35,681 nucleotides of DNA. It comes from an uncultured Saprospiraceae bacterium (lineage in GTDB: Bacteria; Bacteroidota; Bacteroidia; Chitinophagales; Saprospiraceae). The stretch is taken from contig CALCJP010000160.1 in assembly GCA_937967625.1 (NCBI GenBank), positions 1-35,681 on the forward strand, given 5' to 3'. Under the pieces are notes generated by a model that saw only the letters and a list, made by a program, of their open reading frames with translations, made no database searches and was not told the origin of the DNA. The translations under genes were made by a program, and so were the position numbers. This document shows, piece after piece, positions 27,742 through 35,681 of the stretch (its first letter is position 1; every line of letters begins with the position of its first letter).

Positions 27742-27843
27742 CACCCAAATTTATTTGGGTGTCAAGAAAATTCATTTGACGAAAGTCAAAAAATAAGAAG
27801 GAATAGCTTTGGTTTTTTCGCCCCAATAAATTTGGGCGCTACT
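27737..27843. repeat. Pair of inverted hairpin copies AGTAGC(A/G)CCCAAATTTATT(T/G)GGG(T/C)G
   Basis: 27737-27761 and 27819-27843; each copy is itself a hairpin. Confidence 0.9.
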
Positions 27844-27847
27844 AAAA

Positions 27848-27870
27848 AGGCGGTCAAAAATTGACCGCCT
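27848..27870 (-). terminator. Strong hairpin, rho-independent terminator on the minus strand
   Basis: AGGCGGTCAA-aaa-TTGACCGCCT perfect 10-bp stem; minus strand continues CCGCCTTTTTAGT. Confidence 0.75.
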
Positions 27871-27879
27871 ACTGTTTAG

Positions 27880-27969
27880 CTACTCGACATTTTCTTTAGA
27901 CTCATTCGGTATATTTAGAAGTAACGTGCCGATCGCTAAAATTACTATTAGCATTACATCTGCTTCCAT
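27880..27969 (-). CDS. Possible 29-aa hydrophobic peptide (MEADVMLIVILAIGTLLLNIPNESKENVE)
   Basis: Short ORF directly upstream of the 27848-27870 minus-strand terminator; could also be the tail of a decayed gene. Confidence 0.2.
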   Translation of the reverse strand: MEADVMLIVILAIGTLLLNIPNESKENVE

Positions 27970-28456
27970 TGGGGTAAGGTTTTGGTGGATTAATAGCTCA
28001 AAGATATTGATAATTTTTCTAATGATTTGAGTGCAAACCGTTCAAATTACCGTTCCTCCAACCGGATCGACCACTGGTTCTGAATTGCTATCTATTCGTC
28101 TATTGAGAAATCTTATTTTTTTTCTGACCGAGTGTGTGATTTGGTTTTCATTGCACGAAAGTGCTAAAAGTTGAAAAGCACTTTTTCCAAATCGACCAAC
28201 AACTCTGAGTCAAAAATAACCACCGAGTCAATGGAGGACGGCTACTCGGTCATCTGGGCAAATTTCGCCTACTTTAGAAGTAGGCAACAGCGTTTCACTG
28301 CCCACATAAGGGAGTAAACTACGGATTCGCCCTGTAGCAATATTGTTGAGTTGATAATCAACCAAATATATCTAATTGATTATCAATTTATTAGAAAAAA
28401 AAGATAAATTTGTTTGTACCCTAATATTTGTAAAGAACCTCATTAATCAAAAAACC

Positions 28457-29326
28457 ATGATAACCTCTCCAAACACCAACGATAGAACGAAAGACACAAG
28501 ATCAAGTGAAATCAATAATTCGGAATCTTTTCAAAACACCAGAAATTCCAAATCATTGAGCAAGTTAAGAGCCATTATCATTGACGACGAGCCGGAAAGC
28601 CTTCAAGCTGTCACGAAGCAAATCGAACTTCATTGTAAGCAAGTCGAGATTGTTCACAGCTGTGATCGAGGACAAAAGGGGATTGAAGCAATTGCGCTTC
28701 ATCAGCCTGATTTGGTTTTCTTGGATATTGAAATGCCTGGTATGACGGGGCTTGAGATGTTGGAGCGAATCCCGAATATCAATTTCGGAGTCATCTTTAT
28801 CACTGCCTACAATGAGTACGCCCTTGACGCCATCAAACTAAGTGCGCTGGACTACCTGCTCAAACCACTCGAAATTGAGCAACTCGAAGCCGCTGTGGCT
28901 AAAGCAGAAGAAAAGTTCAATAGAGAAAAAACCTTGGAACGCTTTCGCGTAATGATCGACTTGATGGAAAAACAAACCAAAGAGCAAGTCAACCAAAATC
29001 AGCGAATTGCCCTTCCGAATGGCAACAACATCATCTACGAAAGTGTGGAAAACATTCTTTACGTGGAGGCAAGCAAGCAGTATTGTGTTTTTCATTTTAC
29101 AAATGGTCACGAGCTGACTATCTCTCACAATATTGGCTACTATGAAGATACGATGAAGAAATTTGGATTCATGCGAATCCATCGTTCCTACATCGCTAAT
29201 TTGCATAGGGTCAAAGAGCTGGTGAAGCAGGATGGAGGCATTCGAGTGAAGATGAGTTCGGGGAAAGAGCTGGATGTGTCTCGCAACAAAAAGGATTTGG
29301 TTAGGGAGAAATTGGCGATGCTTTAA
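28457..29326 (+). CDS. LytTR family response regulator
   Basis: Likely start at 28457 (MITSPNTN). RAIIIDDEPESLQAV, DLVFLDIEMPGMTGLEML, FITAYNEYALDAIKLSALDYLLKP; C-terminal LytTR domain. Confidence 0.96.
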   Translation: MITSPNTNDRTKDTRSSEINNSESFQNTRNSKSLSKLRAIIIDDEPESLQAVTKQIELHCKQVEIVHSCDRGQKGIEAIALHQPDLVFLDIEMPGMTGLEMLERIPNINFGVIFITAYNEYALDAIKLSALDYLLKPLEIEQLEAAVAKAEEKFNREKTLERFRVMIDLMEKQTKEQVNQNQRIALPNGNNIIYESVENILYVEASKQYCVFHFTNGHELTISHNIGYYEDTMKKFGFMRIHRSYIANLHRVKELVKQDGGIRVKMSSGKELDVSRNKKDLVREKLAML

Positions 29327-29449
29327 GGTCATTCTTTTATTCAAGATTGCTATTGGTACAGTCAAACTCACCACTTGTCAGTTTATCAATAGATTTCAAC
29401 CCATTGTTTTTACCTTGTTAATTATTAACTCAAAAAAAACGAACCACCT

Positions 29450-29806
29450 ATGGCTTTTACTCAATTTAAGAACGGAACAACTAAAATCGTTACTTTGGAT
29501 TATACCTTAACGATTACACCCTCAGCCAACTCACATTCTGAGGCAACGCCTTACTTCCACGTGGAAGATATTATGATGATCATCAATCAATCGGAAGCCT
29601 CCTATATTCGGATGATTAATGCAAAGGTGGAATGTAAGGAAAGCTTAGAGGATGAAGAATTCATAACTAAAGATTGCCGAGTATTGGTTGGACTAAAGGA
29701 AGATAAAAAAACGCTTTTGGACCAAGACTATCACTTCGTCGCTCTTCCTTGCCCTCCTTTTGATCACAGTGGTGGAATTTTGATGTCGATCCCTCTTCTT
29801 GCCTAA
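29450..29806 (+). CDS. Conserved-looking hypothetical protein, 118 aa, family not recognised
   Basis: Uninterrupted ORF starting MAFTQFKNGTTKIVTLDYTLTITPS between the regulator and the peroxidase, 17 bp before the peroxidase start. Confidence 0.75.
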   Translation: MAFTQFKNGTTKIVTLDYTLTITPSANSHSEATPYFHVEDIMMIINQSEASYIRMINAKVECKESLEDEEFITKDCRVLVGLKEDKKTLLDQDYHFVALPCPPFDHSGGILMSIPLLA

Positions 29807-29823
29807 TAATAAACCCAAATCTA

Positions 29824-31095
29824 ATGACTAAAAGTGATATTCAATGCAACATTTTGAAAGGGCATGGGCGTAATTTTAGCAAGCTGATTTTTATTAAATT
29901 TAAGGATGGAGAATTACGAAATGGGTTGATTAACCTATTGGGCCACTATCCGATAAACAGCGCTCAAGATCAGGATGACCAATCCTTAATTTATAAAAAA
30001 ACCGGCGAAAATAACGACTTACTTGCCGGTCTTTATCTAAGTGCCAATTGCTACAACAAACTTCAAAACGAAGAAATAACAACACCTCAACACGACACAT
30101 TTAAAGCTGGAATCAAAGGCTTGAACAAGCAAGGCGTGGAAAAATACGATGAAAATCATATCATGCTCTTGCTGGCTTGTGATGATCTGGGAGTCCTCAA
30201 CGCTGCTACAGATGATATTCAAAACAATTACGAGGCAATTGAAGATGTAATTATCGAACATGGGAAAGTCTTTAGAAGAAACAAGCAGCCTATAGAGCAT
30301 TTCGGGTTTTATGATGGATTGGTAAAATCTCAGTATGAAACCATCCAAGAAGCTCAGCCAATTTTGGAGGGCATGGGAAGCTACCTTGCCTTTTTGAAAT
30401 ATGAACAAGATGTCAGAGAATTCAATAGGCTTACAAAAAATCTTTCACTGCATTTTGAATTTCCATCAGATTTTATGGAGGCTCAAGTAATGGGCGTTTA
30501 CAAAGAAAAAGGCTACCCGGTTTCGAAAGGAAAAAGTTATTTTACCAAGGGGATCTACTACCTTCGGAAGTATGGCGCAAGAAAATTTATCAGTAAGTTA
30601 GGATATCGAAATTATCGTAATTTTGACCATGCTACAATGGATTATGCAAATGACCCTCAGGGTAAGAAATGTCCTTTTCATTCGCATACCAGAAAGATGA
30701 ACCCAAGAGATGGAAAGGACAATGGCATCATAGCAAGAAGAGGTATGACCTACGATTATCAACCAAAAGGAAGAGCGTTCGATGTCGAAAGTGGAACCTT
30801 TGCAGATGAGCCTCATGGAGATGTTGGGATTCATTTCATGGCGTTCCAAAATAACATCACTGACCACCTCTTGAAGATGATGAATAGAGCCAATAATCAA
30901 GACGGAACGGGTATCGATCCGATTATTGGCGAAAGCCAAGAAGGAGACGTCATTCCGCAGGATTGGAATCAAGGTTGGGGTTCAGATAAACCCACCATCA
31001 GGAGAGTATTTAGTGGCGTAACGACTCTAAAAGCAGGTGGCTTTTTTCATGCTCCATCGATGGAGACCATCAATAAACTTACCTTGATAGTTTGA
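29824..31095 (+). CDS. DyP-type peroxidase-like protein
   Basis: DIQCNILKGHGR N-terminus, EHFGFYDGL (GxxDG), CPFHSHTRKMNPRD (proximal His), IIARRGMTYDYQP (distal Arg), GDVGIHFMAFQNNITDHLLKMM. Confidence 0.8.
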   Translation: MTKSDIQCNILKGHGRNFSKLIFIKFKDGELRNGLINLLGHYPINSAQDQDDQSLIYKKTGENNDLLAGLYLSANCYNKLQNEEITTPQHDTFKAGIKGLNKQGVEKYDENHIMLLLACDDLGVLNAATDDIQNNYEAIEDVIIEHGKVFRRNKQPIEHFGFYDGLVKSQYETIQEAQPILEGMGSYLAFLKYEQDVREFNRLTKNLSLHFEFPSDFMEAQVMGVYKEKGYPVSKGKSYFTKGIYYLRKYGARKFISKLGYRNYRNFDHATMDYANDPQGKKCPFHSHTRKMNPRDGKDNGIIARRGMTYDYQPKGRAFDVESGTFADEPHGDVGIHFMAFQNNITDHLLKMMNRANNQDGTGIDPIIGESQEGDVIPQDWNQGWGSDKPTIRRVFSGVTTLKAGGFFHAPSMETINKLTLIV

Positions 31096-34000
31096 AAAAA
31101 TTATTGTCAATTTTGGTATTCATAATAAATGGTGCTTTGCCGTTGTTAGGTCAAAGCACCATCTATGAATTCAACCTACTCTCCGGAGTTGACAATTTAA
31201 GCTCCCTTCAGAAAAACTATTATTTTCACAAAGACAAAAAAGGGTTTGTTTGGATCGGCACCTTCAATGGAATCAATCGATACGATGGCATAGAAATCAA
31301 GCAGTATCAGTCCGATGAAAATGATTCCACTTCCATCTTAGACCCCTTTATTCAGAGTCATTTTTTTGAAGATCAAGAAGGCGACATTTGGTTTGCCACC
31401 TATCAGGGATTGAACAAATATCATCGAGACTATGACCATTTTTCATCAAGGCAAATAAATGGAAAAGACGAGTACTACCGACTCTATCTCCTTGACAATC
31501 AGAAAGATATACTTCTCGCTTCTGTAAAAGACTCTCTTTTTTTAGTCCCAACGGATAGTCAAAAACCCATCGTCAATTTAGGAACATTCCGCGAAAGCGG
31601 GGCAGTAAAAGAACGACTCACTGCCTCTGATGACACTTACCATTATCTCTTCAATCTTGGCAATTTCGGAATCCAAATCTATCTTTTTGAACGTTCTAAT
31701 TTTGAGAAAGGCAAATTCACTAAAAAAGAAATTCCACTTAAAAACACACCTGAAGCAATCTACTTTGAAAGTCAAGAAAGGATTTGGATTGGCACCCCCG
31801 ATGGGCTGCTACTATTAAACTCCCTCACCGGCGAAAGTCGAATGTTTGACGAATGGAAAGGTGAAAAAATAGGCAGCATTGTAAGCGTCGATAAAATTGA
31901 TGAAACGTTCTTTTTGGTGAGTACTAAAGAGTCCGGGATTTTTCTTTATGAAAGAGATTTTGGATTCAAAGAGCGACTGCTTTGGAATGACCGAGGAAAA
32001 GTCCAACCCTTCATCAAACCATTCGAAAAAATCTATCTCGATGAAGACCAAACGATTTGGGCATCCGTGGCAGGCGAAGGGCTTTACTTTGCCAACATCA
32101 ACAAACCCAAGTTTAAAAGTGCCCTATTTGAGCAACCCAATTCGCTTCCCAATTGCAACATCATCAGGGGGTTTGCTCAAGATTCCTCCGGCTTGATATG
32201 GTGCCTTTCGGCAAATGGCATCTCTATCCTAAACCCTGATGGCTCTCCCAACGATGAATTTGATTTTAGAGGAGACAAGGTGCCTTTTTCCTCGAAAGAG
32301 GCCTATAGTATCATCTGTGATCATAAAAACAGAATTTGGATCGCTTCGAATCAAGGGCTATTTTTTTTGAGCCGATCCGCTAAAAAATTCAAAAAAATCC
32401 AAAGCAGTATTGCACAAGATTTTGTGTACTTATTGAGGATCAAAGGAGACAGACTGATCGCCTCTACTTATGCTCAGGGAATCGTCGAAATTGTTGAATC
32501 AAAAAATGAAACGTTCGCTACCATTCCGTTTGAGGAATGTAAAGTGAGAGAAGGCTTTACCCTACTTTTTGAAGATCGCTCCAATACGCTCTATTTCACC
32601 AAACCCGTCTCTGGCATTTACATTCCAAAAAAAGAAGGTGAGAACTTCACGCATGACATCATCCCCACCACTGCGACCATCAACGGCATGGTTGAAGATG
32701 AAGAAAAGAATCTGATCTGGGTCGCTTCATCAATTGGTCTGATGAGACTTGAGGATAAAAAACTGGTAGTCGAAAAAGCATTTCCGTCCGTGATTTTGAA
32801 GGGTATTTTGATGGACGAGAAAGGCAACCTTTGGCTAAGTTCCAATAATGGATTGTACAAATTCAATCCTAAATCAAAACACGTGCAGCAGTTCAATCAA
32901 TTCGACGGGCTGCAACATCTCGAATTTAATTTTTGGTCTTATTTAAAAACTTTTGATGGCAAATTTCTCTTTGGCAGCACGAATGGTTTAAATATTTTTG
33001 ACCCCACCCAGGTTGCCAACCAAGTTGCAAAAGCAAGCCCTACTATCACCAAAATTAAAATTGATTCAAAGGTTTTCGAACGAATCTTTTTGGATGAAAA
33101 AAAAGAATCTATTAGTGTAAGCGAAATAAAATTCATCCCTGAATTAGACCATGACCAAAATAATATTTCCTTCTCCTTAGCTCTGTTAGAATATAGCGCT
33201 CCATCCAAAAGTGGCTTCAAATACCAACTCATCAATCATGACGAACAGCCAATTTCAGTCACCGGAGAAAATGAAGCTACCTATAAAAATCTAAGTCCGG
33301 GCGATTATACCTTCGAGGTTTTTGCACTCAACTCAGATGGCGTCAAATCAAAAAACAGCTCCACCATCAACTTTACCATCATGCCGCCTTGGTACAACAC
33401 CTGGTGGTTTTACCTTTTGGTGTTTAGCTCCACTATTGGTAGCATTTTCATATATTACAAACGACGCATCAAGCAGATAACGGAGTGGGCAAAAATGGAA
33501 ACCAAAGTCGCCAATAGTCAAAAAGAAAATGCAGAAATGGAGGCTCAAATCGCCAACGACAAAAAGCAAAAAGCCGAAATGGAAACCCAAATTGCCGAAA
33601 ACAAAATGGCAGCCCTCCGCGCCCAGATGAATCCACATTTCATCTTCAATAGTTTAAATTCCATCAATTCCTATATCCTAAATAATGACATCAGCCAAGC
33701 GAGCATCTATGTAGGCAAATTCTCGAAATTGATGAGGATGATTCTGAATCTCAGCGCGTTTCCAGTCATCTCGGTAGAGAAAGAAATCGAAATCCTCAAA
33801 CTCTACATGGAAGTCGAGCAGTTGAGATTTAAAAAACCATTCGAATTTGAATTTAAAATTAATGAAGACGAAGTCGATCCCTTCGATACCGAAGTGCCGA
33901 CGATGCTGCTCCAACCATTTGTTGAGAATTCCATTTGGCACGGCTTGGCAGCCAAAGAGGATGGCGTCGGAAAAATCACTATCCAAATGACCTCCGAAAA

Positions 34001-34241
34001 CGACCTCCTAAAATGCGTCGTCAAAGACAACGGAATCGGAAGAGAAGCTGCTGCAAAAATCAAAAAACAAAAAGGACGTGCTCATAAATCAAAAGCATTG
34101 GACATCGTAAAAGACCGTTTGCGAATTTTGCATGCCAATGCCACTGACCATCACACCATAGAAATCATAGACCTAAAAGACCCCAACGGAAACGCCACCG
34201 GAACCGCAGTCGAAATCGTACTCCCACTCTATTATGAGTAA
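31092..34241 (+). CDS. Two-component regulator propeller / Y_Y_Y / LytS-type sensor histidine kinase (TTG start)
   Basis: Signal peptide, repeated propeller blades (GFVWIGTFNGINRYDG, GDIWFATYQGLNKY, RIWIGTPDGLLLL), Y_Y_Y region, TM, MNPHFIFNSLNSINSYIL, LLQPFVENSIWHGL, VKDNGIGR. Confidence 0.96.
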   Translation: MKKLLSILVFIINGALPLLGQSTIYEFNLLSGVDNLSSLQKNYYFHKDKKGFVWIGTFNGINRYDGIEIKQYQSDENDSTSILDPFIQSHFFEDQEGDIWFATYQGLNKYHRDYDHFSSRQINGKDEYYRLYLLDNQKDILLASVKDSLFLVPTDSQKPIVNLGTFRESGAVKERLTASDDTYHYLFNLGNFGIQIYLFERSNFEKGKFTKKEIPLKNTPEAIYFESQERIWIGTPDGLLLLNSLTGESRMFDEWKGEKIGSIVSVDKIDETFFLVSTKESGIFLYERDFGFKERLLWNDRGKVQPFIKPFEKIYLDEDQTIWASVAGEGLYFANINKPKFKSALFEQPNSLPNCNIIRGFAQDSSGLIWCLSANGISILNPDGSPNDEFDFRGDKVPFSSKEAYSIICDHKNRIWIASNQGLFFLSRSAKKFKKIQSSIAQDFVYLLRIKGDRLIASTYAQGIVEIVESKNETFATIPFEECKVREGFTLLFEDRSNTLYFTKPVSGIYIPKKEGENFTHDIIPTTATINGMVEDEEKNLIWVASSIGLMRLEDKKLVVEKAFPSVILKGILMDEKGNLWLSSNNGLYKFNPKSKHVQQFNQFDGLQHLEFNFWSYLKTFDGKFLFGSTNGLNIFDPTQVANQVAKASPTITKIKIDSKVFERIFLDEKKESISVSEIKFIPELDHDQNNISFSLALLEYSAPSKSGFKYQLINHDEQPISVTGENEATYKNLSPGDYTFEVFALNSDGVKSKNSSTINFTIMPPWYNTWWFYLLVFSSTIGSIFIYYKRRIKQITEWAKMETKVANSQKENAEMEAQIANDKKQKAEMETQIAENKMAALRAQMNPHFIFNSLNSINSYILNNDISQASIYVGKFSKLMRMILNLSAFPVISVEKEIEILKLYMEVEQLRFKKPFEFEFKINEDEVDPFDTEVPTMLLQPFVENSIWHGLAAKEDGVGKITIQMTSENDLLKCVVKDNGIGREAAAKIKKQKGRAHKSKALDIVKDRLRILHANATDHHTIEIIDLKDPNGNATGTAVEIVLPLYYE

Positions 34242-34442
34242 TTAATTTCGGACGCTCGTACATTTATATTTGCCCTTCATACATTCCCATCCATCCGATC
34301 AGATATTATTCAAGAAATTTAAGGTACGAAACACTATACTCTGTATAACCCCGTGTTTACTGCTGAAAGCTAAAACAGTCAGAGGTTTTTATTTAGTTTC
34401 ACGCCCCAGAACACCAGATGGTTTAACACGTGAAACAGATGA

Positions 34443-34464
34443 GGCTCGGTATCCCAACCGAGCC
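34443..34464. terminator. Rho-independent terminator
   Basis: GGCTCGGT-atccca-ACCGAGCC followed by TTTTTT. Confidence 0.8.
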
Positions 34465-34470
34465 TTTTTT

Positions 34471-34488
34471 ATTTCCCTTTCGGGAAAT
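34471..34488. repeat. TTTC-loop hairpin ATTTCCC-TTTC-GGGAAAT
   Basis: Perfect 7-bp stem; member of the dispersed hairpin family. Confidence 0.8.
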
Positions 34489-34626
34489 GGGTTAGAACCA
34501 AATCATAAATAGGTAAGCTCCTATGATTCATTCGTGCATTCGTGGCATATCTAATGCGCAGCGTTCACACTCACAGAAAGACCAACAAAACAATAGAAAG
34601 ATTTAAGATTTGGAGAAGATAAGAAA

Positions 34627-35637
34627 TCAACATCCAGAACCCGAAAACTGAAACTTCTTGGAGTCAATCAACTTCACTTCCAGCTGAAAAGCCTCTTTGA
34701 TAGCTTCGACGACTTCCGAATCCAACTGATTCTTCACATCAAAAATCGCATTGAGTGGGCAGTCGCGCAAGTGAGCAGGAAGGGGTTCAAATTTGATATC
34801 CATATTTGCCGAAAGGCGAGAAAGGACTTCGTGAAGCGGCTCATCAGTGAATTGTAACCTACCGGTGTACCACACCAAGTCATTGGTTTTAGGAGTTTTA
34901 TTTTTTGAAAGTTCGCCTTTATCAAAAAGATATTTGCCACTTTCATTTGCCGAAAGGTCAATAAACTTATCAGAGCCAAGCGGCTGAAAACGCACCTTAC
35001 CCGTCTTGACGATGACCTCATTTTGAGCTTCGTTGGGATAAGCACGCACATTGAAAGAAGTCCCCAAAACGCGCACCGCCGCCTCATTGGTTTCAATCAC
35101 GAATGGTTGCTCTGGATTATGCGCCACATCAAAAAATGCCTCTCCTTTCAATACAACATTGCGCTGACTTTCGTCAAATTTGGTTGCATATCGGAAGGTC
35201 GAATTTTCATTCAACCAAACTTTGGTACCATCGGCGAGAAGCAATTCCTGCTGCTCCCCTACTCCAGTCTGCGCCATCAGAGTCGGATTTGCATATTGCT
35301 GTCCATACCAATAAACCACACCCGCGACACCTATCAAAACCGCTAAAACAGCCGCCATCGCCATTGGATTAAATCTACGTTGAGGCATTTGAACCACCTT
35401 CGGAGGCGCCTCTTCTGCATCAATAAAATCCATTACTTTGGACAAACCAGCCTTCATGTCAGGTTGATAATCTTCCTTGTATCCATCTACATGTTGCCAA
35501 ACCTTTGAGATAGATTTGCCAGTCGATTCATTTTCAGAAGACGCTGATAACCAGCCATTTAGCTGAGATTCCTCTTGACCAGTAATCTTTCCGCGCAATT
35601 TCTTACGCATCAATTCTATGTAGGTATTTTGGTTCAT
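34627..35637 (-). CDS. FecR family anti-sigma/signal transducer with DUF4974-like C-terminus
   Basis: VYWYGQQYANPTLMAQTGVGEQQELLLADGTKVWLNENSTFRYATKFDESQRNVVLKGEAFFDVAHNPEQPFVIETNEAAVRVLGTSFNVRAY. Confidence 0.95.
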   Translation of the reverse strand: MNQNTYIELMRKKLRGKITGQEESQLNGWLSASSENESTGKSISKVWQHVDGYKEDYQPDMKAGLSKVMDFIDAEEAPPKVVQMPQRRFNPMAMAAVLAVLIGVAGVVYWYGQQYANPTLMAQTGVGEQQELLLADGTKVWLNENSTFRYATKFDESQRNVVLKGEAFFDVAHNPEQPFVIETNEAAVRVLGTSFNVRAYPNEAQNEVIVKTGKVRFQPLGSDKFIDLSANESGKYLFDKGELSKNKTPKTNDLVWYTGRLQFTDEPLHEVLSRLSANMDIKFEPLPAHLRDCPLNAIFDVKNQLDSEVVEAIKEAFQLEVKLIDSKKFQFSGSGC

Positions 35638-35681
35638 ATAGTTATCAATTCCTTACTAAGGACAAAAGTTTATGTTAGTAC

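Noticed and set aside
27880-28365. Selenocysteine or TGA-reassigned gene
   Set aside because: Three internal TGAs could be chance or decay; other genes in the window use TGA as a normal stop (for example 2866-2868 and 31093-31095), so reassignment is not supported.
29824-31095. Encapsulin cargo system built on the DyP peroxidase
   Set aside because: No encapsulin-like shell gene nearby, and the protein ends at the catalytic domain (NKLTLIV) without a recognisable C-terminal cargo peptide.
34627-35637. Complete sigma/FecR/TonB-receptor signalling locus
   Set aside because: Only FecR is inside the window; an ECF sigma gene would lie beyond 35681 and no SusC follows FecR downstream, so the unit cannot be supported here.

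Overview
This is a Bacteroidota-like chromosomal window, judged from a SusC/SusD pair, a FecR with ECF-type anti-sigma layout, LytTR/propeller two-component proteins, and lipoprotein and outer-membrane-barrel content. It carries about 26 well-supported protein genes. They include DoxX, an amidohydrolase, a crotonase, two thioredoxin-fold proteins (one fused to SPOR), a Gfo/Idh/MocA oxidoreductase, a TPR hybrid histidine kinase, a DUF5009/NagX-like membrane protein, and an OM protein with two lipoproteins. They also include an S23-type four-helix-bundle protein, an AraC regulator, an ABC-F ATPase, two methyltransferases (one UbiE/MenG), a DinB-like lipoprotein, SusC/SusD, a GNAT, a LytTR regulator, a 118-aa unknown, a DyP-type peroxidase, a propeller/LytS-type kinase, and FecR. 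No rRNA, tRNA, CRISPR array or transposase was recognised. The most unusual content is intergenic. Many loci contain inverted arrays of a locus-specific 'word' interleaved with mini-hairpins whose stems differ from copy to copy but stay base-paired and nearly always have 3-nt loops. A second dispersed family is NNN-TTTC-N'N'N'-AAATG, also with compensatory stem variation, found in spacers and inside CDSs. A CCCGATTAAAATCGGGACAAG module is nested in some copies. A four-helix-bundle gene sits between two oppositely oriented arrays of one 19-bp repeat. The LytTR regulator / 118-aa unknown / DyP peroxidase / propeller kinase cluster is the best candidate for an undescribed protein system. All calls come from reading the sequence; no searches or folding were run.
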